DNA from: Marinobacter iranensis
GTDB lineage: Bacteria; Pseudomonadota; Gammaproteobacteria; Pseudomonadales; Oleiphilaceae
Direction: 5' to 3'
Length of the DNA stretch: 64,000 nucleotides
Assembly: GCF_029207565.1 (NCBI RefSeq)
Contig: NZ_JANCMW010000001.1
Location: 1-64,000, forward strand
The position numbers were made by a program, and so were the translations under genes. The notes under the pieces were generated by a model that was not told the DNA's origin, searched no databases, and saw only the letters and a list, made by a program, of their open reading frames with translations. Of this stretch, positions 1 through 8,156 are shown one piece after another (positions within the stretch are counted from its first letter, which is position 1; each line of letters begins with the position of its first letter).

Positions 1-77
1 ACAACGCCATCGACGAGCTATTGCCCCACAACTGGAAGCCGGCTATACCTGACAAGGTGTGATTGCCGGACGCTTAC
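1..77 (+). mobile_element. Right end of an IS66-family insertion sequence (partial)
   Basis: The frame from position 3 to the TGA at 60-62 reads as the extreme C-terminus of an IS66 TnpC transposase (IDELLPHNWKP, close to the family's usual IDELLPWNW-type tail). Fifteen bases after that stop, 63-77 read on the minus strand as GTAAGCGTCCGGCAA, which fits the GTAAGCG-type terminal inverted repeat of IS66 elements. Host sequence would start at 78; IS66 elements usually make 8-bp target duplications, so 78-85 would be one copy. The left end lies outside the window. The family call rests on a short tail plus the terminal repeat, so it is good but not certain. Confidence 0.7.
3..62 (+). CDS. tnpC: IS66 transposase TnpC, C-terminal fragment (gene continues upstream of window)
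   Basis: Only the last 19 codons are in the window, ending in TGA at 60-62. The residues IDELLPHNWKPA resemble the short C-terminal element of IS66 DDE transposases. The stop codon overlaps the GTG proposed as start of the next gene, which arises because the element inserted into or directly before that gene. No catalytic residue is visible in this fragment, so activity cannot be judged. Confidence 0.6.
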   Translation, partial: NAIDELLPHNWKPAIPDKV

Positions 78-1024
78 TGATGTTAGGGGTTCTTTCAGGC
101 TGTGCGACACAAACGCCTCAAATGAAGGAAGTCGAACCGGCCGTCTCTGCGGAGCAGCAGCGAGCTGCGCAGCAATCCGTATTAGAGGAAAGCAGGTCCA
201 ACCGTCTAGTTCTAAAGCGAAAGATTGCGGTTGGCCGAATTTCCAATGAAACGAATTATGGTCGTAGCTTGCTTCGTTCCAATGCTGAAGATCAGTTGGG
301 TTCAAAGGTAACGGACATGTTCCTGCAGGCTTTGGCCAACAGCGAAAGCTATCTGGTTTTTGAGAGACCGGATATTGAGTTGTTGAGTAAGGAGGCAGAA
401 CTTTCCGGTCAGGAAATTTCAATCACCGGTGTCGACACTCTTGTGATTGGTTCGCTGACCCAGTTTGGTCGTGCTACGACAGGCGAGCGCGGGTTTTTGT
501 CCTCTTCTAAGAGGCAAGAAGCTACAGCTACCGTGGATCTTCGATTGGTGGACGTGACGACTGGTCGGGTATTTGCCTCTGTGACAGGGTCCGGTTCTTC
601 ATCGACTGAACAGGCTCGTACGATGGGGTTTGGTTCTAAGGCAGGATACGACGGCAGTCTGAATGATCAGGCTATTGCCGCGGCTGTCACAGCTGCCGTG
701 GACAAGATGACAGGGCTATTCCTTGAAAAACCATGGACGGCCGATGTTCTGGCTCAGGAAGACGGCCTCGTTTATATCAGCGGTGGCGAGAGTCAGGGTG
801 TCCGCGAAGGGATGGTTTTTGCCGTTGAGACACGAGGTAAGAAAGTGAAATCTCAAACGACCGGTACGGTGATCTCCCTGCCAGGTAAGGAAGTTGCCGA
901 GCTGACAGTTGTCGGGCTGTTTGGCGATGATGCTCTGGATCAGGGGGCAATCGGCGAAATCTCTCAAGGCTCTTTAAAAAGTCATGATCTGAGCGAACTG
1001 CGCGTCAAGGAGAAGAAGGAATGA
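59..1024 (+). CDS. CsgG/HfaB-family lipoprotein, 5' end altered by IS66 insertion
   Basis: A 321-residue predicted lipoprotein with lipobox LSGC (Cys15), then a CsgG-type domain (about residues 52-220) and a C-terminal part with a GGESQGVREGMVF motif typical of this family. CsgG-like proteins form or support outer-membrane secretion and assembly complexes. There is no csgA, B, E or F nearby, so this is not a curli locus. The GTG at 59 is the most upstream in-frame start (TGA at 50-52), but codons up to position 77 come from the IS66 end. The native signal-peptide start, ribosome binding site and promoter are therefore probably lost; an ATG at 79 leaves only seven residues before the Cys. The gene overlaps the next one by 4 bp (ATGA). 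Confidence 0.8.
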   Translation: MIAGRLLMLGVLSGCATQTPQMKEVEPAVSAEQQRAAQQSVLEESRSNRLVLKRKIAVGRISNETNYGRSLLRSNAEDQLGSKVTDMFLQALANSESYLVFERPDIELLSKEAELSGQEISITGVDTLVIGSLTQFGRATTGERGFLSSSKRQEATATVDLRLVDVTTGRVFASVTGSGSSSTEQARTMGFGSKAGYDGSLNDQAIAAAVTAAVDKMTGLFLEKPWTADVLAQEDGLVYISGGESQGVREGMVFAVETRGKKVKSQTTGTVISLPGKEVAELTVVGLFGDDALDQGAIGEISQGSLKSHDLSELRVKEKKE

Positions 1025-1341
1025 AGATTCTGTTCGCGTTACTCATCTGTTTCACCCTGGTGGCTTGTGTCCAGACGCCCACTCGCAATACCCAGGTTGT
1101 CGATGATCGTCCGGGGATTGCATTCGAGTTGCCATCGGTGGCATCGGAATACTATGAGCTCCGGATTGACGGGGTGTCCTATGGTTATGTTGGTGAATAT
1201 CAGGTCGGTGAAAACCTGCTGAAGATTATTGATGGCACTCATCAAGTTGAACTTCTTTCCGACGGTGAGGTGGTTTATCGCGAGGAGATTTACCTCGGTG
1301 CCGGAGTTAACAGAATTCTCAAGGTAGGACCGCATGACTAA
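1021..1341 (+). CDS. Small lipoprotein of unknown function in the CsgG/DUF4810/DUF799 operon
   Basis: A 106-residue protein with a short signal peptide and lipobox LVAC (Cys16), followed by a compact beta-rich stretch (YYELRIDGVSYGYVGEY, then HQVELLSDGEVVYREEIYL). It could pack as a small PEGA-like or transthyretin-like sandwich, but I do not recognise the family. It overlaps the upstream gene by 4 bp and the downstream gene by 8 bp, so it is translated as part of the same unit and probably joins the same envelope complex. Confidence 0.75.
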   Translation: MKILFALLICFTLVACVQTPTRNTQVVDDRPGIAFELPSVASEYYELRIDGVSYGYVGEYQVGENLLKIIDGTHQVELLSDGEVVYREEIYLGAGVNRILKVGPHD

Positions 1342-1681
1342 ACGTTTTCTTCTCACATTGTCGATGTTTGGTTTGCTGGCGGGATGCGCCAGCAATCAGG
1401 GGCTGTACGAATGGGGGCAGTACCAGGAAACGCTGTTCGTCGTTTATCAGGAACCAGCGCTGAAAGAGGAAGCCCTGAAGAATTACGTGGCGTTTGTCGA
1501 AACTGGGGGCACGCCTCAGCATCCCATTGCACCGGGCCTTTTCGCAGAGGCGGGTACCTTTATGCTGGAGCAGGGTGACGTGGATTCCGCACTCAAGTTC
1601 TACAAAATGGAATACGAAGCGTGGCCTGAGAGCCGGCCGATGCTCAGCATGCTCATCAAAAACCTGGAGGCTCGGCAATGA
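1334..1681 (+). CDS. DUF4810 lipoprotein
   Basis: A 115-residue lipoprotein with lipobox LAGC (Cys18). The mature part begins with the YEWGQYQETLF segment characteristic of DUF4810, followed by TPR-like helices (GDVDSALKFYKMEYEAWPES). The family typically sits between a CsgG-like and a DUF799/GNA1162 lipoprotein, as seen here. The function is unknown; an outer-membrane-associated complex with the neighbours is likely. It overlaps both neighbours (8 bp and 4 bp). Confidence 0.85.
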   Translation: MTKRFLLTLSMFGLLAGCASNQGLYEWGQYQETLFVVYQEPALKEEALKNYVAFVETGGTPQHPIAPGLFAEAGTFMLEQGDVDSALKFYKMEYEAWPESRPMLSMLIKNLEARQ

Positions 1682-2346
1682 AAACGTTGAAGCTGTGCCT
1701 CGTGTTTGTCATGGTCGCGTTAGCCACTGGCTGCGCCACGACAGGCAATCCCAACCGTCTTGATGCATTCCACAATGCGGCTCCCAAGTCGATTCTAGTG
1801 GTGCCTCCCGTCAATATGTCGACCGATGTGCAAGGCACAACCTCGCTGTTGGCAACACTACCTTTCTATCTTGCGGAGAAGGGCTATTACGTTTTCCCCG
1901 TAAACACAGTAAAAACTTTGCTGGAGTACGAGGGTTATTACGAGCCCGCCGAAGCCCATGCCGCCCCGCCCGAACAGTTGGCCAACCTTTTTAAGGCAGA
2001 TTCGATACTTTATGTGACCATTCACGAGTGGACGTCCAAGTATATGTTGCTGACGACCACAACTGAGGTGGACTTCGAATACAGGATTGTCAATGCAGAT
2101 GGAGCTGAGCTCTGGGCTGCCCGGCAGAGAATGACGTACACCCCTGATAACAACAGCACGGGTAACCCGTTGGCTGATCTTATCGTCATGGCTGTCACTG
2201 CAGCGGCTGAGAGGGCGGCACCGAATTATCTTCCCTTAACGCGGCAGGCGAATGCGGCTGTATTTTACGGCGTGAACGGTCTGCCGCCAGGGCCTTATAG
2301 CCCGACGCACGAGCAATATTATAAGGGGTTGAACGCCGCACAGTAG
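1678..2346 (+). CDS. DUF799 (GNA1162-type) lipoprotein
   Basis: A 222-residue lipoprotein with lipobox ATGC (Cys19). The mature domain starts with PKSILVVPPVNMSTDVQG and contains the long conserved stretch around ADSILYVTIHEWTSKY, matching DUF799, the family of Neisseria vaccine antigen candidate GNA1162. The family has a TolB-N-like fold and an unknown role at the outer membrane. It is the last gene of the four-lipoprotein operon and is followed by a hairpin at 2371-2402. Confidence 0.85.
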   Translation: MKTLKLCLVFVMVALATGCATTGNPNRLDAFHNAAPKSILVVPPVNMSTDVQGTTSLLATLPFYLAEKGYYVFPVNTVKTLLEYEGYYEPAEAHAAPPEQLANLFKADSILYVTIHEWTSKYMLLTTTTEVDFEYRIVNADGAELWAARQRMTYTPDNNSTGNPLADLIVMAVTAAAERAAPNYLPLTRQANAAVFYGVNGLPPGPYSPTHEQYYKGLNAAQ

Positions 2347-2370
2347 TATTGCAACCCAGGCTGGATAGTT

Positions 2371-2402
2371 CGGAAAACAGTCCCACACGGGGCTGTTTTC
2401 CG
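2371..2402 (+). terminator. Probable terminator hairpin after the lipoprotein operon
   Basis: The inverted repeat CGGAAAACAGTCCC / GGGGCTGTTTTCCG has one G-T pair and a four-base loop. There is no T-tract after it on the plus strand, so termination efficiency is uncertain. Confidence 0.5.
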
Positions 2403-2529
2403 TATGAGCAATGCGAAAACGGGACAGATAGTCTGACTCGGGAATTCCGCCATATTCCTACTGTCGAATATACTTAGTTATGGAATTTGGTTTGATTACC
2501 CTGACAAACCCGCGATAAGAGGATTCGAT

Positions 2530-2910
2530 ATGCCTCATGTTCGTTTTACCCACCTGCTCGGTTTTGCGGTTCTTGTTGCTATTCTCGCTGCCTCTACGGC
2601 TCAGGCTCATCACGGTTGGGCTTGGGCAACGGACGAGGAATTTGAGATCACCGGTACCATCCAGTCGATGCGCCTTGGTAATCCCCATGGCGAGGTCACG
2701 ATAGACGTTGATGGCGAGGCATGGGTTGTGGAAGTCGGTCAGCCCTGGCGTAACGACCGTGTCGGGCTCAGCAAAGAGATTTTGAGCGTCGGCCGGGAAA
2801 TGACCGTGCACGGTCACCGTTCCGCCAAAGAAGGCGAACGGCTGGTCAAGGCTGAGCGGATTGTGATCAATGGGCAGAACTACGATTTGTACCCCGATCG
2901 TGATTCCTGA
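2530..2910 (+). CDS. DUF6152 periplasmic protein
   Basis: A 126-residue protein with a cleavable signal peptide (MPHVRFTHLLGF...STAQA), then an HHGWAW motif followed by an OB-like beta domain (FEITGTIQSMRLGNPHGEV). This matches DUF6152, small secreted proteins with an N-terminal His-His that may bind metal. It is followed after 8 bp by a membrane protein, a pairing that suggests a shared periplasmic or metal-related role. That role is inference. Confidence 0.75.
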   Translation: MPHVRFTHLLGFAVLVAILAASTAQAHHGWAWATDEEFEITGTIQSMRLGNPHGEVTIDVDGEAWVVEVGQPWRNDRVGLSKEILSVGREMTVHGHRSAKEGERLVKAERIVINGQNYDLYPDRDS

Positions 2911-2918
2911 GCCCGGGA

Positions 2919-3404
2919 ATGATTGAGCAGGCACTGGTCTTCGTCGAAGACCTGGCCTTTATCTCAGCGCTGCGCAATTCCACGCTGGTATACCCGCTGG
3001 TCAACGCCGGGCATATTTTTGGGGTTGCCCTGCTGGTCGGCGGCATTGTGCCGCTGGATTTGCGTTTGCTGGGCTTTTGGCGCCACTACCCCGTTATGAT
3101 GTTTGTCGACGTGCTTCGAGTCACATCGGCGCTTGGTTTGGGGTTGGCGGTTGTCTGTGGTGCGCTTTTATTTGCCACAGCGGCAGCGGACTACGCCGGA
3201 TCGGTGTTATTCCAGGTGAAGATGGTGTTTGTCTTGTTGGGTGTGTCGAACGCGTTGATTCTGGGGCGGGTGCTGAAGCGCCAGGATATACGGAGCCTCC
3301 CGATGGATGCTCGCATGCCTTTAGCCTTGAGGGCAGGGGCCTTGTCGTCTCTGGTGGTCTGGGTGAGTGCGCTGGTCCTTGGCAGGCTATTGGGATACTT
3401 CTGA
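2919..3404 (+). CDS. Four-helix membrane protein, DUF6644/DUF2214-like
   Basis: A 161-residue protein with about four hydrophobic segments and a conserved-looking His in HIFGVALLVGG, of the kind seen in DUF6644/CopD-like membrane proteins. It starts 8 bp after the DUF6152 gene, with GGGA before the ATG. The two genes form a pair; the function is unknown, possibly cation or copper related by analogy to CopD-like membrane partners. Confidence 0.65.
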   Translation: MIEQALVFVEDLAFISALRNSTLVYPLVNAGHIFGVALLVGGIVPLDLRLLGFWRHYPVMMFVDVLRVTSALGLGLAVVCGALLFATAAADYAGSVLFQVKMVFVLLGVSNALILGRVLKRQDIRSLPMDARMPLALRAGALSSLVVWVSALVLGRLLGYF

Positions 3405-3531
3405 GCAGGTGATCTCTGCGCAAACCCTTAAAGTCAATTCAGCATGAACACTCCAAGCAACTATTTACTATTTCAGATACTATGGGCGATTGAAGTTGGT
3501 GAAAAAGCCAACAGTCAGCCTGGAGAATACA

Positions 3532-3693
3532 ATGAGCAAGAAACCCGAAAAAGCAACATTAAACTCTGCCACGATTGAGGAGCAGACTGCTGCTTTCTTA
3601 AAGTCCGGCGGGGCTGTTGAGTATGTGGGCAAGGGTAAAAGTGGGCAGTTTGCCTCTCAGGGTTCAAAGCAGATTAACGTGAGAGCTGGCTGA
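3532..3693 (+). CDS. 53-residue small protein with AFLKSGG...GKSGQ motif, unknown function
   Basis: A start at ATG 3532 is preferred because TGGAGAA sits 6-11 bases upstream; the frame is open to 3490 but lacks a binding site there. The product is polar and cytoplasmic, with the pattern QTAAFLKSGGAVEYVGKGKSG. Small Marinobacter/Pseudomonas-type proteins of this size often carry a similar Gly-Gly...Lys-Ser-Gly pattern, but I cannot assign a function. It is a monocistronic gene followed by a nested hairpin. Confidence 0.65.
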   Translation: MSKKPEKATLNSATIEEQTAAFLKSGGAVEYVGKGKSGQFASQGSKQINVRAG

Positions 3694-3696
3694 AAA

Positions 3697-3743
3697 CCGG
3701 GAAAACAGCCACCTTTTTCTGAGGAAAAAGCAGTGTTTCCCGG
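3697..3743. terminator. Nested bidirectional terminator hairpin
   Basis: Outer arms CCGGGAAAAC and GTGTTTCCCGG enclose an inner CCTTTTTC / GGAAAAAG stem-loop. It lies between the convergent small gene (ends 3693) and osmC (ends 3755), giving A/T-rich tracts in both directions. Confidence 0.7.
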
Positions 3744-3754
3744 TAAAGCGTGCG

Positions 3755-4180
3755 CTAGTTTTCCAGGTGAATGTCCATGGTGATGTCTGATTTCAGGGCT
3801 TTTGATGCCGGGCAATTCATCTTGGCGGTATTGGCTGCTTCGAGGAATTTTGCCTGTTCAATTCCGGGTATTTTCGCAGTCACGTCAAAATGGATGGCCG
3901 ATATTTCAAAACCGTCACTCCCCTCGCTCAGGGTGACACCGGCCTTGGTATCAATGCTGTCAGGCACATAATCGGATTCACCCAGTATCATGGACAATGC
4001 CATGGAAAAACAGCCTGCGTGGGCGGCCCCGAGCAGTTCCTCCGGGTTGGTTCCATTGCCATCCTCGAAACGGGTCCTGAAGGAATACTGCTGATCTGAA
4101 AGTACGCCACTCTCCGTGGAAACCGTACCCTTGCCTTCCTTCAGGCTGCCTTCCCAGTGCGCACTCGCGTTGCGTTTCAT
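3755..4180 (-). CDS. OsmC-family peroxiredoxin
   Basis: A 141-residue OsmC-type thiol peroxidase that reduces organic hydroperoxides in the cytoplasm. The two redox cysteines are visible in [10 protein letters not shown] (Cys57) and MNCPASKAL (Cys123), and the [13 protein letters not shown] signature is intact. Length matches OsmC (about 140). It is a single gene, convergent with the small gene at 3532. Confidence 0.92.
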   Translation of the reverse strand: MKRNASAHWEGSLKEGKGTVSTESGVLSDQQYSFRTRFEDGNGTNPEELLGAAHAGCFSMALSMILGESDYVPDSIDTKAGVTLSEGSDGFEISAIHFDVTAKIPGIEQAKFLEAANTAKMNCPASKALKSDITMDIHLEN

Positions 4181-4444
4181 GGTGCCTCCTTTCCGTTTCT
4201 GGTTGATACATTATTTTCCCGGGTCATCGGAGTAGCTTTTGAAGCCTACGCGATATGGACCCTCTTTGACTTAAACATGGCATCTACACCTCGTCAACAG
4301 GGCGACCGGCTGCGTTCGCACGCGGAATCAACCCGGTCAGCCGGTTCAATCTGCCCCGGCTGTCCCAATCCAGTCGACGGAGTTGGCTTTGAGGCGAGTG
4401 AAGCTTATGCTCATCACACACATTTCTTATCCGGGAGTCGCTTT

Positions 4445-4900
4445 ATGGGTCTGGCTATCGCACTACATGTTCTTTCAGCTGTGATCTGGGTTGGCGGCAT
4501 GTTTTTCGCCTACATGGCCATGCGGCCGGCGGTGGTTGAGGTGATTGATGCGTCACAGCGGGGCGTACTCTGGTGCCACACCCTGTCCCGGTTTTTCCGG
4601 TGGGTATGGGCGGCTGTGATCCTGTTGCTGGTGACCGGTTACTGGATGGTCTTCAGTGTGTTCGGGGGCATGGCTGGTGCCGGTTGGCATATCCATGTCA
4701 TGCAGGGGCTGGGGATTGTGATGATCCTGCTCTATTTGCACGTCTATTTTGCCCCCTTCCGGAGGCTGAAGCAGGCCGTTGCCAACCAGGATCCCCAGGA
4801 AGGCGGGCGTCAGGTGGGGCAGATCCGCAAGCTGGTGGGCACCAACCTGATCCTTGGGCTGATTGTGGTGGTGATCGGTGCCGGTGGGCGGTACTTGTAA
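4445..4900 (+). CDS. CopD-family membrane protein
   Basis: Start ATG 4445 is chosen because GGGAG lies about 10 bases upstream and the protein then begins with the expected first helix MGLAIALHVLSAVIWVGGMFF. The 151-residue product has four transmembrane helices with His in helix 1 and a WHIHVMQGLG segment, typical of the CopD/HemJ-like superfamily. Possible roles are copper handling or a haem-related redox function; the sequence alone does not decide. Confidence 0.75.
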   Translation: MGLAIALHVLSAVIWVGGMFFAYMAMRPAVVEVIDASQRGVLWCHTLSRFFRWVWAAVILLLVTGYWMVFSVFGGMAGAGWHIHVMQGLGIVMILLYLHVYFAPFRRLKQAVANQDPQEGGRQVGQIRKLVGTNLILGLIVVVIGAGGRYL

Positions 4901-5002
4901 ATCCTTCACCGGCCGTAACGATCCGCAGGTCCCGATTAGAAGGTATTAGCTGAACTAAGAGAACTGGGGTTTTCAATTTTAATTCAGACGAGGTATCAGA
5001 TA

Positions 5003-5470
5003 GTGCGATTCCCATTGCGATTACAGGCCAGCGCCCTGCTGCTGGCCATGGTGATGCCACTGGCACAGGCCGCGGAGGATGACAGCGAGGCGACCGTAGA
5101 GTCATTGCGGCAGGAGGTACAGAGACTCGATCAGGAACTGACGGATTTCACCGCCGAGCGGCGGGAACGGTTGATGACGGACATCGGGGACGTGCTCGGC
5201 GCCATCGATGCCCGTGTCACTACCCTGGAGAATCGCCTGCAGGGGAACTGGGATGAGGCCGACAAGCTAGCCCGGGCCCAGGCGCAGACGGCGTTGGCGT
5301 CCCTGCACCGGGAGCGGGTACGGGTGACGGAATGGCACCAGCGTATGCAGGACAGCGCCGATTTTACCTGGGAGTCCATGAAGGAAGGCTTCAACGAGGC
5401 CTTCGACAAGCTCTCCGAGGCCTGGCAGAACGCAGAGCAGAGTGTCGGTCAGGCCCTAGAGGAGAACTGA
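5003..5470 (+). CDS. Periplasmic coiled-coil protein, unknown function
   Basis: A GTG start with GAGG about 10 bases upstream gives a 155-residue protein with a clear signal peptide ending APLAQA-like (MVMPLAQA). The mature part is almost entirely charged amphipathic helix (VESLRQEVQRLDQELTDFTAERRERL and following), consistent with a periplasmic coiled coil. I recognise no family. Confidence 0.65.
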   Translation: MRFPLRLQASALLLAMVMPLAQAAEDDSEATVESLRQEVQRLDQELTDFTAERRERLMTDIGDVLGAIDARVTTLENRLQGNWDEADKLARAQAQTALASLHRERVRVTEWHQRMQDSADFTWESMKEGFNEAFDKLSEAWQNAEQSVGQALEEN

Positions 5471-5827
5471 TCAGGGACACCGGGCCACCACGCTGGATCG
5501 CATCATAGCTTTGTCCTTGCCCGGTGGTGCTCCGAACAGTTTCCGATAGTCGCGACTGAACTGGGAGGGGCTTTCATAACCGACCTGGTAGCCAACACTC
5601 GCGACTTCCTGATCGCTTAACAGCAGCCGCCGGGCTTCCTGCAGGCGTACCAGCTTCTGAAACTGCACCGGCGTTAACCGGGTGATGCTCTTGAAATGCG
5701 GATGGAAAGACGCAGGGCTCATACTCGCCATCGCCGCCAGTTCTGCCACCCGGAACGGCTGTTGATAATTTGCCTGCATCCAGGCCGTTATGGATACACG
5801 GCCCTGCATCCGCAGGTTCTTCCACAA
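5471..5827 (-). pseudogene. araC-family regulator (AraC_N/YqhC type), N-terminal half lost
   Basis: The 118 readable residues are the C-terminal double helix-turn-helix of an AraC regulator, with conserved FQKLVRLQEARRLLL and GYESPSQFSRDYRKLFGAPP. AraC_N-type relatives are about 300 residues; roughly 190 N-terminal residues are missing. The remaining frame begins at a TTG 17 bp from the divergent aldo-keto reductase start, and an in-frame stop lies just upstream. The deletion appears to have taken the sensor domain and probably the original intergenic promoter region. Confidence 0.75.
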
Positions 5828-5844
5828 CGAAGAGGTGATCGGCT

Positions 5845-6552
5845 ATGACAACGCCCAACTTACCCCAATCCACCCATGACGCACCCCTGCGCCTGCGGAC
5901 GCTGGGCAACTCGGGGCTGTTTGTATCGGAACTGTGCCTGGGCACCATGACCTTCGGCGGCGGGGACGACATGTGGGGGCTGATCGGCCAGTTGCAGCAG
6001 GAACAGGCCGATGAGCTGGTGAAGACGGCCCTGGAGGCGGGTATCAACTTTATCGATACCGCCAATGTGTACGGTGGTGGTGCCAGTGAGCGCATCGTGG
6101 GCCAGTCCCTGAAGAATCTGGACGTCCGCCGCGAAGATGTCGTACTGGCCACCAAGGTGCTCGGCCCGATGGGCGAAGGCCCCAACGCCCGTGGTGCTTC
6201 CCGTGGCCACATCATGAGCGAGTGCAAGGCCAGCCTGCAGCGACTACAAACCGATTACATCGACCTGTACCAGATCCACGGCTTCGACCCGGCCACGCCG
6301 ATAGAGGAAACTTTGGAGGCGCTGAACACCCTGGTGCAACACGGCCATGTCCGTTACGTCGGCCTGTCGAACTGGGCCGCCTGGCAGGTGATGAAAGCCG
6401 TTGTGGACCAGTTACAGGACAATATCCGGGCGGCACAGATCCAGCTCTCGGACGACGAACTGGCAGCCCTGAATGAGGTCAGCGTCCTGCCGGCGGAGTA
6501 TCCGGGCTGGATGCTGGAGCGGCAAGGGGAGTATCGGGCGCTTATGAAGTAG
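5845..6552 (+). pseudogene. Aldo/keto reductase with large in-frame internal deletion
   Basis: The N-terminal part is a normal aldo/keto reductase: LGNSGLFVSELCLGTMTFGG, FIDTANVYGGGASE, ATKVLG and VGLSNWAAWQVMKA. After residue about 188 it jumps to the C-terminal family tail VDQLQDNIRAAQIQLSDDELAALNEVS...YPGWMLERQGEYR. Full-length relatives are about 340 residues; this is 235, so about 105 residues covering the last TIM-barrel strands and the cofactor-phosphate loop are gone. The junction lies near 6402-6408. The reading frame is preserved, but an active barrel is unlikely. It is divergent from the truncated araC gene. Confidence 0.75.
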
Positions 6553-6610
6553 TGACGGATTTATTTTCTGGAACCCGGACTTCTTCAGAGAGCGGGCAAC
6601 TCCAGAAACA

Positions 6611-7537
6611 TTACTTTCTGCGGCCGGCAACCACAGGGGCATTCAGCGCCATCAAATCGGCGATCCAATCAATGAACACGCGCAGCTTGGCGCTTACGTG
6701 CCGATTCGGTGGAAAGGCTACGTACATCGGCATCGGGTCTAGGTGCCAATCATCAAACAAGCGAACCAGTTCGCCGCGAGATACGTGCTCCCTGGCCATG
6801 TAGTCAGGAAGCCAAAGTACTCCGAGACCAGCCAGGCCCGCCGCAAGACAGGCATTGCCGTCGTCGACGGCAATCTTGTAGCGCCCCTGTACTTCGACAG
6901 TCTCTCCGTTGCGGTGCATGGCGTAGGAAGCGCCCAGGCCGGCACGTGCCCATCTGAAGCCTACAATGTAGTGAGGGGGAGCTGATAGTTCTTGCGGATG
7001 TGAAGGTAAACCTGCACTTTCCAGATAGCTCGGCGCTGCGTAAACGCCAAGGCTCAGGTCGCCTACGCGGCGTGCCACCAACGATAAGTCGGTAAGCTCG
7101 CCGCCGCGCACCACGCAGTCCACGCTTTCATCAATCAAATCCACCATGCGGTCACTCACGCCCATGTCGAGTTGAATATCGGGATACTCGGCATGAAACG
7201 CGGGCAATGCTGGTATCAGGATCATTCGAGCCAAAGGGCTGGGGACATCCACTCTCAGGCGGCCGCGGGGTAGAACGGAGACGCTGGACAAGCTGGTTTC
7301 GGCATCATCCATATCGGCCAGAAGCTTTATGACGCGCTCGTAGTAGGCTGCGCCGTCAGCCGTTACGTTAACCTTGCGTGTGGTTCGGTTGAGCAACCTG
7401 ACACGCAGCCGCGCCTCCAGTTGCTGCACGAGTTGCGTCACGCTGGTTTTGCTCATGTGAAGTGTCTCGGCTGCCTTGGTGAAGCTGCCGGTTTCCACCA
7501 CCCGGGCAAATGCCTGCATCGCGTTGAAACGGTCCAT
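6611..7537 (-). CDS. LysR-family transcriptional regulator (CrgA-like)
   Basis: A 308-residue LysR protein. Start ATG 7537 (MDRFNAMQAFARVVETGSF) gives the usual N-terminus; the frame is open 20 codons further. The HTH occupies about residues 18-40 (SFTKAAETLHMSKTSVTQLVQQLE), and a substrate-binding domain follows. It is divergent from the RidA gene at 7679 with 141 bp between. That region contains the T-N11-A-like stretch typical of LysR boxes, so ridA is a plausible target. Confidence 0.9.
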   Translation of the reverse strand: MDRFNAMQAFARVVETGSFTKAAETLHMSKTSVTQLVQQLEARLRVRLLNRTTRKVNVTADGAAYYERVIKLLADMDDAETSLSSVSVLPRGRLRVDVPSPLARMILIPALPAFHAEYPDIQLDMGVSDRMVDLIDESVDCVVRGGELTDLSLVARRVGDLSLGVYAAPSYLESAGLPSHPQELSAPPHYIVGFRWARAGLGASYAMHRNGETVEVQGRYKIAVDDGNACLAAGLAGLGVLWLPDYMAREHVSRGELVRLFDDWHLDPMPMYVAFPPNRHVSAKLRVFIDWIADLMALNAPVVAGRRK

Positions 7538-7678
7538 TTTAGGTCCAACTATCAAATGATTGTTTGGATTATACGAACAGTGTTGACCAGGATTCACGGT
7601 TTATCCGCCATGAATGCCGATCTAAAGTGATTCCATCGTAAACAACAGGTCAATCTCGACCTGCTGATGGAGGCACAT

Positions 7679-8071
7679 ATGGCTAAGCGTGACGTAGTTT
7701 TCCCCCAGGGTCGCCAGGATCTTTATGAACAAAATGCCTATTCCGCTGCCGTCCGCTCGGGCGATTTTCTGTTTGTTTCGGGCCAGGTCGGCAGCCGTGA
7801 AGACGGCTCGCCCGAGCCGGACTTCGCCGCCCAGGTGCAGCTCGCCTTCGACAACCTGCGGAGTGTCCTGGCAGCGGCGGGTGCAAGCTTCGAGGATATC
7901 GTCGACTTGACGAGCTTCCATACCGATCCCGAAGCCCAGTTCCCCATTGTGATGGAAGCCAAGGCACGGGCGTTTCCGGAAAAGCCCTACCCGAACTGGA
8001 CGGCGGTCGGCGTGACATGGCTGGCGGGCTTTGATTTTGAGATCAAAGTCATTGTGAGACTGCCCGGGTAG
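7679..8071 (+). CDS. RidA/YjgF-family protein
   Basis: A 130-residue RidA-like protein. Start ATG 7679 is set by GGAGG at 7669-7673; an in-frame ATG 7667 lies before it. The family fold is shown by LFVSGQVGSREDGSPEPDFAAQVQLAFDNLRSVLAAAGAS and a C-terminal KVIVRLPG. Classic RidA deaminates enamine/imine intermediates using a C-terminal-half Arg; the exact Rid subfamily is not certain here. It is divergent from the LysR gene, which may regulate it. Confidence 0.88.
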   Translation: MAKRDVVFPQGRQDLYEQNAYSAAVRSGDFLFVSGQVGSREDGSPEPDFAAQVQLAFDNLRSVLAAAGASFEDIVDLTSFHTDPEAQFPIVMEAKARAFPEKPYPNWTAVGVTWLAGFDFEIKVIVRLPG

Positions 8072-8156
8072 TGTCAACAATGGTGAGTTGCGATTGATTT
8101 TTCAGTGTCGATTTCGGGAAGCCTCATCCGACTACTCGGATAGGAACAAATGTGTT

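Noticed and set aside
59..1024. Curli secretion locus
   Set aside because: Only a CsgG-like lipoprotein is present; there is no csgA, csgB, csgE or csgF, and the partners are DUF4810 and DUF799.
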